From the NCBI RefSeq assembly GCF_963422335.1, contig NZ_OY729424.1:2418001-2482000 (forward strand): a stretch of 64,000 nt of DNA, given 5' to 3'. Both the position numbers and the translations under genes were made by a program. Shown piece after piece: positions 23,188-31,851 of this stretch. A model generated the notes under the pieces. The model had not been told where the DNA came from. It saw nothing but the letters and a program-made list of their open reading frames with translations, and did not search any database. Numbering within the stretch: the stretch's first letter is position 1; each line of letters starts with the position of its first letter. Source of the stretch: an uncultured Roseateles sp. GTDB lineage: Bacteria; Pseudomonadota; Gammaproteobacteria; Burkholderiales; Burkholderiaceae_C.

Positions 23188-23972
23188 TGGCCGCTGAACG
23201 TGCGGGCCCGCGGCTGCGGCGCCTGGGGCTGCTGGCCCTGCTGGCGGCCGTGCTCACGCTGTCGGGTTGCGCCAACCTGATCTCGCAGGCCCGCATGGGC
23301 CCGGGCCAGAAGCTCGACCCCTGGGAGCGCTGGAACCGCAAGGTCTTCGCCTTCAACGAGGAGGTCGACAAGGCGGTGCTCAAGCCTGTGGCCACGGCCT
23401 ACCGGGATGTCGTGCCCGGACCGATACGCCAGGGCTTCGACAACTTCTTCAACAACGTCGCGGATGGCTGGTCGGCCGTGAACCTGTTCCTGCAGGGTCG
23501 CTGGCGCGCAGGTATCCAGGACACGGCGCGCTTTGCCTTCAACTCGATGCTGGGCTTTGGTGGCGTGCTCGACATAGCCGGCGAGGCGGGCTTCGAGCAT
23601 CACTACGAAGACTTTGGCAAGACACTGGGCCGCTGGGGCTTCAAGACAGGCGCCTACATCGTCTGGCCCATCTTTGGCCCGGGCTCGGTGCGTGACACGA
23701 TTGCCATGCCGCTGGACCGCATGGCCACGCCACCGATGGTGTTCAACGACGGCAAGACCCAGTTCAGCATCTTCGCGCTGCAGGCCATCAACTCGCGTGC
23801 CAACTATCTGCGTGCCTCGCAGATGCTGGAAGAAATCGCGCTGGACAAATACACCTTCATCCGCGACGCCTACCTGACCAAGCGCGGCGACATCGGCGAG
23901 GAGGACGAGGACGAAGACCTGAAGCCCGTGCCACCGGCCGACCGTATTTCCCCGCCGCAGGTCGGGCCGTGA
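23187..23972 (+). CDS. mlaA: Outer-membrane lipoprotein MlaA (VacJ)
   Basis: A lipoprotein signal peptide ends in the lipobox LSGC (Cys28 with the start at 23187). The MlaA domain follows, with DPWERWNRKVFAFNEEVDKAVLKPVA, FFNNVADGWSAVNLFLQG, the FGGVLDIAGEAG segment and the GPGSVRDTIAMPLD donut-ridge region. The 261-aa protein has an acidic tail (EEDEDEDLK). In other species MlaA removes misplaced phospholipids from the outer leaflet with an outer-membrane porin. Its position inside the mla operon, rather than as a separate gene, fits betaproteobacteria. Confidence 0.94.
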   Translation: MAAERAGPRLRRLGLLALLAAVLTLSGCANLISQARMGPGQKLDPWERWNRKVFAFNEEVDKAVLKPVATAYRDVVPGPIRQGFDNFFNNVADGWSAVNLFLQGRWRAGIQDTARFAFNSMLGFGGVLDIAGEAGFEHHYEDFGKTLGRWGFKTGAYIVWPIFGPGSVRDTIAMPLDRMATPPMVFNDGKTQFSIFALQAINSRANYLRASQMLEEIALDKYTFIRDAYLTKRGDIGEEDEDEDLKPVPPADRISPPQVGP

Positions 23973-24012
23973 ACCTTTTGCCCGGGTCGCGCGTTGAGGC
24001 CATGTCTTGAAA

Positions 24013-24037
24013 CGCTGCCGCCCCCTCGGGCGGTGCG
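24013..24037 (+). other. GC-rich hairpin between mlaA and mlaC
   Basis: CCGCCC and GGGCGG arms around a CCTC loop, with a possible outer CGC/GCG extension, sit in the only sizeable gap of the operon (87 bases) and have no T-tract. It may be an RNA stability or processing hairpin rather than a terminator. Confidence 0.45.
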
Positions 24038-24059
24038 AATGAGTGAGTAGAGGAAATCC

Positions 24060-24695
24060 ATGTTGTTCAAATCTGTTGTTGCCCGTGGTCTGGCCGTGCT
24101 GGCCCTGCAGCTGGGCCTGAGTGTGGCGGCCCAGGCGGCTGACATCGTCGCTCCCGACGCGCTGATCCGCCAGGTCTCCACCGATGTGATCGATACCGTC
24201 AAGAGCGACAAGGCCATTCAGGGCGGCGATGTGCAGAAGATCATCGCCCTGGTGGACGCCAAGGTGATGCCGCACATCAACTTCCAGCGCATGACGGCCA
24301 CCGCCACCGGCCGCTTCTGGCGCCAGGCCAGCCCGGAGCAGCAAAAGCACCTGCAGGACGAGTTCAAGACCCTGCTGGTGCGCACCTATGCCGGCGCGCT
24401 GACCCAGGTCAAGGACCAGACCATCAGCCTGAAACCGCTGCGTGCCGGCGCAGAGGATACCGAGGTCGTCGTGCGCACCGAGGTGCGTGGCAAGGGCGAC
24501 CCGATCCAGCTCGACTACCGCCTTGAGAAGTCGGCCGCCGGCTGGAAAATCTACGACGTCAATGTGCTGGGCATCTGGCTGGCCGACCAGTACAAGAACA
24601 GCTTTGCCCAGGAAATCGGCGCCAATGGCATCGATGGTCTGATCAAGATGCTGGCCGACAAGAACCAGAAGGCCGCTGCCCCGGCTGCCAAGTGA
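24060..24695 (+). CDS. mlaC: Periplasmic phospholipid shuttle MlaC
   Basis: A 211-aa protein with a clear Sec signal peptide (cleavage near VAAQA/AD). It then has the MlaC/Ttg2D features: KIIALVDAKVMPHINFQRMTATATGRFWRQASPEQQ, LVRTYAGAL and WKIYDVNVLGIWLADQYKNSFAQEI. It carries phospholipids across the periplasm between MlaA and MlaFEDB. The ATG is preceded by GAGGAAAT. Confidence 0.94.
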   Translation: MLFKSVVARGLAVLALQLGLSVAAQAADIVAPDALIRQVSTDVIDTVKSDKAIQGGDVQKIIALVDAKVMPHINFQRMTATATGRFWRQASPEQQKHLQDEFKTLLVRTYAGALTQVKDQTISLKPLRAGAEDTEVVVRTEVRGKGDPIQLDYRLEKSAAGWKIYDVNVLGIWLADQYKNSFAQEIGANGIDGLIKMLADKNQKAAAPAAK

Positions 24696-24696
24696 A

Positions 24697-24972
24697 GTGG
24701 CTGTGCTGACCCTGCCTCACAAGGTTGGCCTCGGCGACGCCCAGCAGGTGCTGGGCGCGCTGACCGAGGCGATGCAGGCCGCAAGCGGGCCTCTCGAGCT
24801 GGATGCCTCGGCCTTGCTGGATTTCGATTCGGCCGTGCTGGCCGTGCTGCTGGAATGCCAGCGCCGGGCGCAGGCCTCGGGCCGCCGGCTGACCCTGGTC
24901 GGCGCACCGCCCAAGCTGGCCGAGCTGGCCCGCGTCTACGGTCTCAGCGAACTGCTGTGGCCGGATTCCTGA
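24697..24972 (+). CDS. mlaB: STAS-domain protein MlaB
   Basis: A 91-aa STAS-domain protein starting with GTG two bases after mlaC. The segment SALLDFDSAVLAVLLECQRRA followed by LTLVGAPPKLAELARVYGLSELL is the STAS fold core. In the Mla complex this subunit stabilises and activates MlaF. It ends the operon and converges with hexR with about 50 bases between them. Confidence 0.88.
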   Translation: MAVLTLPHKVGLGDAQQVLGALTEAMQAASGPLELDASALLDFDSAVLAVLLECQRRAQASGRRLTLVGAPPKLAELARVYGLSELLWPDS

Positions 24973-25023
24973 ATCATTGCGGGCTGGACCTTGCTGTACT
25001 CGGCAAGCTCCGGCCCCAACTGG

Positions 25024-25902
25024 CTAGGAGTCTGTTGAAGGCGCGTAGCGCTTGCTGCGCAGATTGCGCTTGATCTCTTGCAGTATCGGCCGCAGTTCCT
25101 GGCCCAATTGCAGGGCCACGCCAGTGCTCAGGATGTCGATCACGATCAGGTGCAAGAGCCGTGACACCATAGGGCTGTAGCGGTCGTAGTCTTCCGGGTG
25201 GTCGACGGCCAGCAGGACGTGGCCCTGGGTCTGGCCGATCTGCGCCAATGGAGAGCCGCTGGCGGTGATGATGATCACCGTCGCCCCCTTTTTGCGGGCG
25301 ATCTCGGCTGCGTCGATCAGGTCGCGGCTGCGGCCCGAGTTGCTGATCACGACCGCACAGTCGCCGGGCTTGAGCATGGTGGCGCTCATCAGCTGCACAT
25401 GGCCGTCGCTGCAGGCGATGGTGTTGACGCCCAGGCGGAAGAACTTGTGCTGCGCATCTTGCGCCACGATGCCGGAGTTGCCTACGCCGTAGAACTCGAT
25501 CCGGTGCTTGCTGCGCCCGGCCTCGGCCAGGGCATTGATGGCGCGCTCGAACAGCGGGCTGGCCGCGTCATTGCGGTAGTGAAGCAGGGCGGCGACGGCG
25601 TTGTCTATGACCTTGACGATCAGCACATTGGGCTTGTCGTCCTCATCCACCGCACGGTGGACGAAGGGCACGCCCTCATTGACGCTGCCAGCCAGCTTCA
25701 GCTTGAAGTCGGCCAGGCCGTCATAGCCGACACTGCGGCAAAATCGCACCACCGTCGGCTTGCTGACGTGGGCCCGCTCGGCCAGCTCGGTGACCGGCAG
25801 GGTGGCGAAGGCGCGCGCATCGGCGATCAGCAGATGGGCGACGCGCTGCTCGGCCGGCGGCAGCGCGGGCAGCGCCGCCCGCACCCGATCGACAATGCTC
25901 AC
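25024..25902 (-). CDS. hexR: RpiR-family transcription regulator HexR
   Basis: A 292-aa regulator with an N-terminal RpiR helix-turn-helix (about 1-75, including ELAERAHVSKPTVVRFCRSVG) and a C-terminal SIS sugar-phosphate domain (about 120-260, with EFYGVGNSGIVAQDAQHKFFR and VVISNSGRSRDLIDAAEIARKKGA). The start is a GTG overlapping the zwf stop as GTGA; a longer reading upstream is a zwf shadow. In other proteobacteria HexR represses zwf and Entner-Doudoroff genes and is released by KDPG. The TGTAAC/GTTACA palindrome upstream of zwf is its likely operator. Confidence 0.88.
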   Translation of the reverse strand: MSIVDRVRAALPALPPAEQRVAHLLIADARAFATLPVTELAERAHVSKPTVVRFCRSVGYDGLADFKLKLAGSVNEGVPFVHRAVDEDDKPNVLIVKVIDNAVAALLHYRNDAASPLFERAINALAEAGRSKHRIEFYGVGNSGIVAQDAQHKFFRLGVNTIACSDGHVQLMSATMLKPGDCAVVISNSGRSRDLIDAAEIARKKGATVIIITASGSPLAQIGQTQGHVLLAVDHPEDYDRYSPMVSRLLHLIVIDILSTGVALQLGQELRPILQEIKRNLRSKRYAPSTDS

Positions 25903-27344
25903 TGTTCCTCCGCCCAGGCAAAGCCGTCCCGCGCGACCAGTGCGCTGGCGGCCGGAGGGCCCCAGCTGCCGGCGGTGTAGGGCCGTGGGCCGGTGGTGTC
26001 TTGCTCCCAGGCGTCGAGAATGGGCTCGACCCAACGCCAGGCCTGCTCCTGCTCGTCGCTGCGCACGAACAGGTTCAGCCGGCCGGCAATCGCGTCCAGC
26101 AGCAGGCGCTCGTAGGCGCCGACCCGATTCGCAGCAAAGGCCTTGTCGAAGTCCAGATCCAGCGACACCGGCGCCAGCGACTCGCCATGCGAACTGCCCT
26201 TGGCCGCCAGCAGGTGGAGCTCCAGGCCATCTTCGGGCTGGAGCTTGATGACCAGCTTGTTGGCAACGTTGCCGCCAGGGAAGATCGGGTGGGGGACAGG
26301 TCTGAAGTTGACGACGATTTGTGCGTCTCGCGCGGCCAGGCGCTTGCCGGTGCGCAGATAGAAGGGCACGCCGGCCCAGCGCCAGTTCTGCACTTCGGTG
26401 CGCAGCGCGACGAAGGTTTCGCAGGTGCTGTCGGCCGGCACCTTGACCTCGTCGAGATAGCCCGGCACCGGTTTGCCATCGACCGTGCCGGCGCGGTACT
26501 GACCGCGCACGACGTCGCGGGCCACGCTCTCGGCGGTGAAGGGCTTCAGCGAACGCAGCACCTTGAGCTTCTCGTCGCGGATCGCATCGGCATCGTTGGT
26601 CGAGGGCGGCTCCATGGCCACCATCGTCAGCAACTGCAGCGCATGGTTCTGGATCATGTCGCGCAGGGCGCCGGTGCGGTCGTAGAAGTCGCCGCGCGTG
26701 CCCACGCCCAGGCCTTCGGCCAGCGTGATCTGAATATTGGCAATGCTTTCGCGGCGCCACAGCGGCTCGAACAGCGCATTGCCGAAACGCAGCGCCATCA
26801 GGTTCTGCACCGATGGCTTGCCCAGGTAGTGGTCGATGCGGAAGGCCTGGGTCTCGGCAAACACCGAGCGCACGGCCTTGTTGATCTCCTGGGCGCTGGC
26901 CAGGTCATGGCCCAGCGGTTTCTCCAGCACGACGCGAATCTTGGGGCTGTTCAGGCCGGCGGCGCCCAGCTGCGCGCAGATCTGCGTGAACAGGTGCGGG
27001 CTGGTGGCCAGATACAGCACCACGGTGTCGGCGTTGCGCTCGGCCAGCCAGTCTTTCAGTCGCTGGTAGTGCTCGGGCTGGGACAGGTCCATGCGCCGGT
27101 AGTGCAGCAGCGCTGCAAAGCGCTCGAACTCCTCATCGCTGGGGCGCTTGGGGCCATCAACCTCGCGGAAGCGTTCCTTCAGCCATTCGCGATAGCGCTC
27201 ATCGGGCATGTCGTCGCGGGCCACCGACAGGATGCGACCGCCCTCGGGCAGCTTGCCGTGGCGAAAGGCCTGGAACAGGGCGGGCATCAGTTTGCGCCAG
27301 GTGAGGTCGCCGGTGCCGCCAAAGAAGACAAGGTCGAAAGACAT
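25899..27344 (-). CDS. zwf: Glucose-6-phosphate 1-dehydrogenase
   Basis: Oxidises glucose 6-phosphate to 6-phosphogluconolactone with NAD(P)+. The 481-aa protein has the N-terminal GGTGDLTWRKLMPALF nucleotide-binding motif, the active-site RIDHYLGKPSVQN segment and the KPFTAESVARDVVRGQY region. Length is normal. It is the first gene of zwf-hexR, reading away from tal-pgi, with a HexR-type palindrome 46 bases upstream of its ATG. Confidence 0.96.
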   Translation of the reverse strand: MSFDLVFFGGTGDLTWRKLMPALFQAFRHGKLPEGGRILSVARDDMPDERYREWLKERFREVDGPKRPSDEEFERFAALLHYRRMDLSQPEHYQRLKDWLAERNADTVVLYLATSPHLFTQICAQLGAAGLNSPKIRVVLEKPLGHDLASAQEINKAVRSVFAETQAFRIDHYLGKPSVQNLMALRFGNALFEPLWRRESIANIQITLAEGLGVGTRGDFYDRTGALRDMIQNHALQLLTMVAMEPPSTNDADAIRDEKLKVLRSLKPFTAESVARDVVRGQYRAGTVDGKPVPGYLDEVKVPADSTCETFVALRTEVQNWRWAGVPFYLRTGKRLAARDAQIVVNFRPVPHPIFPGGNVANKLVIKLQPEDGLELHLLAAKGSSHGESLAPVSLDLDFDKAFAANRVGAYERLLLDAIAGRLNLFVRSDEQEQAWRWVEPILDAWEQDTTGPRPYTAGSWGPPAASALVARDGFAWAEEQ

Positions 27345-27389
27345 GGATTGAACGAGCTACGCGCTGTTATGTGTGAAAATCGCCGTTGA

Positions 27390-27404
27390 TGTAACCTAGT
27401 TACA
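27390..27404. promoter_or_regulatory. Probable HexR operator
   Basis: TGTAACCTAGTTACA has perfect 6-base arms around CTA. It closely fits the gammaproteobacterial HexR consensus form TGTAnTTnAATTACA. It lies in the 233-base divergent region between zwf-hexR and tal-pgi, where a central-carbon repressor would control both sides. Confidence 0.75.
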
Positions 27405-27577
27405 CGTTAATGATGGCTAAGTTTCATTGCCGCGTCAATCCAAACTGGGTGTTTTCGGGTTTCTCCCGGGAGCAGCAAGGATTTGCCCCGACCGGGCTTG
27501 TAACCTGCTTGTCGCCGACTGTGCTGGCCAACGAGGTCTAATCAGCGTTGTCTTTCGTCACTCCCGCATCTTTCGCC

Positions 27578-28528
27578 ATGAACCAACTCGACCAGCTCAA
27601 AGCCTTCACCACCGTGGTGGCCGACACCGGCAACTTCCTGCAACTGGCCCAGTACGCGCCGCGCGATGCCACCACCAATCCGTCGCTGATACTGAAGGCG
27701 GTGCAGTCGCCCGACTACGCGCCGCTGCTGGCTGCGACGGTGGCCGCGCACAAGAGTGAGCCGCTGGAGGAGATCGTGGACCAGGTGCTGGTGCGCTTTG
27801 GTCTGGAGATACTGAAGGTGGTGCCAGGTCGCGTGTCCACCGAGGTCGATGCCCGCCTGAGCTTCGACATGGCCGCCAGCATTGCCCGCGCCCACAGACT
27901 GATTGCGCTTTACGAGCAAGCCGGCATCGGCCGCGATCGTGTGCTGATCAAGCTGGCCTCGACCTGGGAGGGCATACAAGCCGCCGCGGCGTTGGAGCAC
28001 GAAGGCATCCATTGCAACCTGACCCTGCTGTTCTCGTTCTGCCAGGCGGTGGCCTGCGGCGAGGCCGGCGTGCAGCTGATCTCGCCCTTCGTCGGCCGCA
28101 TCTACGACTGGTACAAGAAGTCGGCCGGCGCCGCCTGGGACGAAGCGGCACAAGCCGGCGTCAACGACCCCGGCGTCAAGTCGGTGGCGCAGATCTATGC
28201 CTACTACAAGAAGTACGGCATTCCGACCGAGGTGATGGGCGCCAGCTTCCGCAATATCGGCCAGATCCAGGCCCTGGCCGGCTGCGACCTGCTGACCATC
28301 AGCCCGGACCTGCTGGGCCAGTTGCAGGCGCTGGACGCGCCGCTCACACGCCAGCTCAGTGCCGAGGCAGCCCAGGGCATGAGCCTCGAGGCACACAGCT
28401 ACAACGAGGCCACCTTCCGCTTCGCGCTGAACCAGGATCCGATGGCTACCGAGAAGCTGGCCGAGGGCATACGCCTGTTCGCCATCGATGCCGGCAAGTT
28501 GGACCAGATGATTGAGTCGCTGCGATGA
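27578..28528 (+). CDS. tal: Transaldolase
   Basis: Transfers a dihydroxyacetone unit in the non-oxidative pentose phosphate pathway. The 316-aa protein starts MNQLDQLKAFTTVVADTGNF and has ATTNPSLILKA, the Schiff-base lysine at about Lys125 in RVLIKLASTWEG, and NLTLLFSFCQAVAC. I use the ATG at 27578; ten upstream codons are open but unlike the family. Its stop overlaps the pgi start by ATGA. Confidence 0.96.
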   Translation: MNQLDQLKAFTTVVADTGNFLQLAQYAPRDATTNPSLILKAVQSPDYAPLLAATVAAHKSEPLEEIVDQVLVRFGLEILKVVPGRVSTEVDARLSFDMAASIARAHRLIALYEQAGIGRDRVLIKLASTWEGIQAAAALEHEGIHCNLTLLFSFCQAVACGEAGVQLISPFVGRIYDWYKKSAGAAWDEAAQAGVNDPGVKSVAQIYAYYKKYGIPTEVMGASFRNIGQIQALAGCDLLTISPDLLGQLQALDAPLTRQLSAEAAQGMSLEAHSYNEATFRFALNQDPMATEKLAEGIRLFAIDAGKLDQMIESLR

Positions 28529-30153
28529 AGTACCCGCGCTGTGACCAGACGCCCAGCTGGGCCGCGTTGAACGCCCACTTCGCGGGCCGGGGCAAAAGCT
28601 TCGATCTGCGCCAGGCCTTTGCCACCGATGCGGCGCGCTTCGGCAAGCTCTCCGTGCAGGCGCCCGAGGTGTTTGCCGATCTGTCGAAGAACCTGCTCGA
28701 TGACACCGGCCTGCAGCTGCTGCTGCAGCTCGCACGCGATTGCGGAATCGAAGCGCAGCGCGATGCGATGCTGGCCGGCGAGGCGATCAACCACACCGAG
28801 GGCCGCGCCGTGCTGCACACGGCGCTGCGCGCGCCTGCCGGGCAGGGGCCACACAGCGAGCAGGTGCACGAGGTGCTGGAGCGGCTGCTGGCCTATGTGG
28901 AGCAGGTGCGCGACACCGCCGCCAGCGGCATCCGCCATGTGGTGCACATCGGCATAGGCGGCAGCGACCTGGGCCCGCAAATGGTGGTGCCGGCGCTGGA
29001 TTCGTTCGCCCACCCCGGGCTGAAGCTGCACTTCGTCTCCAACGTCGATGGGCATGACCTGGCCCCGGTGCTGCGCGGCTTGAGCCCGCATGACACCCTC
29101 TTCGTCGTCGCCTCCAAGACCTTCACGACCCAGGAGACCCTGGCCAATGCCCAGGCCGCCAAGGCCTGGTTCCTGGCCCAGGGCGGAACCGACGTCGCCA
29201 GGCATTTCGTGGCGACGACGACCAATATCGCCGCGGCGGGGGCCTTTGGCATCACCACCACCTTCGGCTTCTGGGACTGGGTCGGCGGACGTTATTCGAT
29301 CTGGTCGGCGATCGGCTTGCCGATTGCACTGGCCATAGGCGCCGACAATTTCCGCGCCTTCCTGGCCGGCGCCCATGCGATGGACCAGCACTTCGCCCGG
29401 GCACCGCTGCAGGCCAATCTGCCGGTGCTGCTGGGCCTGCTGGACGTCTGGTACCGCAATTTCCACGGCTTCGGCAGCCGCAGCGTGGCGCCCTACCACC
29501 AGGGTCTGAAACGCCTGCCGGCCTATCTGCAGCAGCTGGAGATGGAAAGCAATGGCAAGGGCGTGGACCTGGACGGCAATGCACTTGCGTATGCCACCAG
29601 CCCGGTGGTCTGGGGCGAGGCCGGCACCAACGGCCAGCATGCCTATTTCCAGATGCTGCACCAGGGCACGGATGTGATACCGGTCGAGTTCATCGCCGTG
29701 AAGACACCCAACTATGGGGCTGGCCTGGCACCGGTGCTCAAGCCCCTGCTGGCCGACCAGCACCAGAAGCTGCTGGCCAACTGCCTGGCCCAGTCGCAGG
29801 CACTGATGCAGGGCAAGACCGCCGAGGAGGCGCTGACCGAGCGCGCGCCAACGGCCAGTGCCGCGCTGGACGCGCAGACGGTGGCGCGCCACCGCAGCTT
29901 CCCCGGCAACCGGCCGAGCACGACTTTTGTTTTGGAAGCGCTGACGCCGCGCTCACTGGGCGCGCTGATCGCGATGTACGAGCAACGGGTCTTCGTCAGC
30001 GGTGCGCTGTGGGGCATCAACAGCTTCGACCAGTGGGGGGTCGAGCTGGGCAAGGCGCTGTGCAGTGCCTTGCTGCCGCGCGTGGCCAGTGGGGATGTGA
30101 CGGGGCTGGACGGCTCGACAGCAGGCTTGTTGAGCCGCCTGCGCGGCGCTTAG
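28525..30153 (+). CDS. pgi: Glucose-6-phosphate isomerase
   Basis: Interconverts glucose 6-phosphate and fructose 6-phosphate. The 542-aa protein has the HIGIGGSDLGPQMV phosphate-binding loop, the VASKTFTTQETLANA segment, NGQHAYFQMLHQGTDVIP and the C-terminal signature INSFDQWGVELGK. Translationally coupled to tal through ATGA. It converges with yacG so tightly that the two stop codons overlap, and no terminator is seen between them. Confidence 0.96.
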   Translation: MKYPRCDQTPSWAALNAHFAGRGKSFDLRQAFATDAARFGKLSVQAPEVFADLSKNLLDDTGLQLLLQLARDCGIEAQRDAMLAGEAINHTEGRAVLHTALRAPAGQGPHSEQVHEVLERLLAYVEQVRDTAASGIRHVVHIGIGGSDLGPQMVVPALDSFAHPGLKLHFVSNVDGHDLAPVLRGLSPHDTLFVVASKTFTTQETLANAQAAKAWFLAQGGTDVARHFVATTTNIAAAGAFGITTTFGFWDWVGGRYSIWSAIGLPIALAIGADNFRAFLAGAHAMDQHFARAPLQANLPVLLGLLDVWYRNFHGFGSRSVAPYHQGLKRLPAYLQQLEMESNGKGVDLDGNALAYATSPVVWGEAGTNGQHAYFQMLHQGTDVIPVEFIAVKTPNYGAGLAPVLKPLLADQHQKLLANCLAQSQALMQGKTAEEALTERAPTASAALDAQTVARHRSFPGNRPSTTFVLEALTPRSLGALIAMYEQRVFVSGALWGINSFDQWGVELGKALCSALLPRVASGDVTGLDGSTAGLLSRLRGA

Positions 30154-30356
30154 TTCTCTTTCGGCTCGTCGCCCTCATCCGGCTCCGGATGAGCCTCGAC
30201 TCGAAAAGACTCGCTGGCCCAGGCCCCGAGGTCGATCATCCGGCAACGCTCAGAGCAAAACGGGCGCCACTGGTTCTGTGGGGCGAACACGCTGTCACCG
30301 CCACAGGTGGGGCAGCGCACGATGCGCGGCGAGGGGGAAGAGGTATCGCTTGTCAT
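30150..30356 (-). CDS. yacG: DNA gyrase inhibitor YacG (zinc-binding)
   Basis: A 68-aa protein with a four-cysteine zinc site: Cys15 and Cys18 (RCPTCGG), Cys34 and Cys38 (FCSERCRMIDLGAWA), the YacG signature, and an acidic tail. The ATG overlaps the zapD stop as ATGA. YacG binds GyrB and inhibits gyrase in E. coli. It is the last gene of the pilB-to-yacG run. Confidence 0.93.
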   Translation of the reverse strand: MTSDTSSPSPRIVRCPTCGGDSVFAPQNQWRPFCSERCRMIDLGAWASESFRVEAHPEPDEGDEPKEN

Positions 30357-31117
30357 GCACAAAGCGTCAATTCGAATGAGGTGTCCTTGGAGGCCAGCCT
30401 GAGCCGGCCCTCTTCATCCTGCTGCATCAGTCGTATCGAGACCATCAGCCGGTGGCCGCTGATCTCCGGGATCAGGCTTAAGGCCCCGTCGATGCGCATG
30501 CGCAGCAGCTGGTAGACGCGGCCGGCCGCCAGGCTTTGCTGGTACTGGCCGGCGCTGGCCGCCACCATATGGGGCACACCGGCATCACGCAGCAGGCCCA
30601 GCAGCACCTGCAGGGCCTCGGCCAGCGGCATCAGGGTGGTCATCCACTGCATCAGGTCGGCGCGGCGCTTGGTCGGCGCGAACTGCTGCCAGGCGAAATA
30701 GGCCGGCAGGTCGAACTCGCAGGTGCCGCCCGGGATGTTGATGCGGCTGCGTATGCTCATCAGCCATTCATTGGCGGTGAGGCTGTGGCCGGCCTTGCCG
30801 GACAGTTGGTTCAGGCCGTTGAAGGCATGGTCGATGCGGGCCACCACCTCGTCCAGCGCAGCCTCCGAGATCGACGGGTTGCCGCGGTAGCTGTTGAGCT
30901 GTGCCTTGTGCCGCTCCAGTTCCTTGAGCAGGTCCGACTTCAGATCGGCGCGCGAGGCCACATCCATGATCTCGAAGATCGTGGCCAGCGCGAAGTGGTG
31001 ATCCATAGGGGCATCGCGCGGTATCAGCTGGGCCAGGCGGTCGAACAGATGCTCGAGCCGCAGCATGGTGCGTATGCTTTCGTTGAACGGGTATTCGTAG
31101 AGGACCAAGGCGGCCAT
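30353..31117 (-). CDS. zapD: Cell division protein ZapD
   Basis: A 254-aa protein (DUF1342/ZapD) starting with LYEYPFNESIRTMLRLEHLF, the conserved N-terminal signature. It is mostly helical in the first half, with a beta-rich second half around NIPGGTCEFDLPAYFAWQQ. ZapD crosslinks FtsZ filaments at the division site. It lies between coaE and yacG, the classic context, with 119 bases of non-coding DNA before it. Confidence 0.94.
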   Translation of the reverse strand: MAALVLYEYPFNESIRTMLRLEHLFDRLAQLIPRDAPMDHHFALATIFEIMDVASRADLKSDLLKELERHKAQLNSYRGNPSISEAALDEVVARIDHAFNGLNQLSGKAGHSLTANEWLMSIRSRINIPGGTCEFDLPAYFAWQQFAPTKRRADLMQWMTTLMPLAEALQVLLGLLRDAGVPHMVAASAGQYQQSLAAGRVYQLLRMRIDGALSLIPEISGHRLMVSIRLMQQDEEGRLRLASKDTSFELTLCA

Positions 31118-31236
31118 TCCTTGTCAGTCAATGCGCAGGTGAGTGATCAGGGCCCGACATCGTCGCACCCAACCCTGTTGATTGTTTCACAGGGCGCGCA
31201 TTGGTTCCACGCGGGGCGCAAGAAATGGCAAAAAGC

Positions 31237-31851
31237 TCATGTGAGCCAATGGCTGTGCAGGGCCTGGACCTGCTGTCTCAGCTCGTCCAGGCTCAGCCCC
31301 TCGTTGAAGATCACCGCATCGGCGGCGGCACGTCGCTGGCGTCGGGTGGCCTGCTGATCCAGCACCGCCTGCACGGCCAGGGCCGTCCAGCCGGAGCGGC
31401 GCATCACCCGCTCGATCTGGGTTGACTCCAGGCAGTCCACCACCAGCACCCGGTCCACCCGATCGCGCCAGCGGCCTGACTCGACCAGCAGGGGCACATC
31501 GAAGACGATCACCGGCGTGCTTGCCTCGGCCGCCCGCCGCGACGTTTCGGCGCCAATCATCGGGTGCAGGATGGCTTCCAGCGCCAGGCGGTTGTCGGCG
31601 TCGGAGAAGGCCAGGGCGCGCATATGGGCTCGGTCCAGCGCGCCATCGCTGCCAATGGCCTGCGAGCCAAAACGCTCGGCGATGGCGGGCAGGGCGGCAC
31701 CGCCGGGCGCCGTCAGTTCACGGGCGATCGCATCGGTGTCGATCAAGGTTGCGCCCAGATCCGCCAGGGCCCTGGCGACGGTGCTCTTGCCGCTGCCGAT
31801 GCCGCCAGTCAGGCCGATGCGCAGCGGCAGCCTGTGCGGCGCTAGGCCCAT
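31237..31851 (-). CDS. coaE: Dephospho-CoA kinase
   Basis: Last step of coenzyme A synthesis. The 204-aa protein has the P-loop GLTGGIGSGKST near the N-terminus, the IDTDAIARELT acceptor-binding segment and VIVFDVPLLVESG. It overlaps the pilD 3' end by 10 bases on the same strand. Confidence 0.95.
   Translation of the reverse strand: MGLAPHRLPLRIGLTGGIGSGKSTVARALADLGATLIDTDAIARELTAPGGAALPAIAERFGSQAIGSDGALDRAHMRALAFSDADNRLALEAILHPMIGAETSRRAAEASTPVIVFDVPLLVESGRWRDRVDRVLVVDCLESTQIERVMRRSGWTALAVQAVLDQQATRRQRRAAADAVIFNEGLSLDELRQQVQALHSHWLT

Noticed and set aside
25903..26760. N-terminal extension of hexR by about 286 codons
   Set aside because: The extension is zwf read in another frame; the RpiR domain begins at the GTG overlapping the zwf stop.
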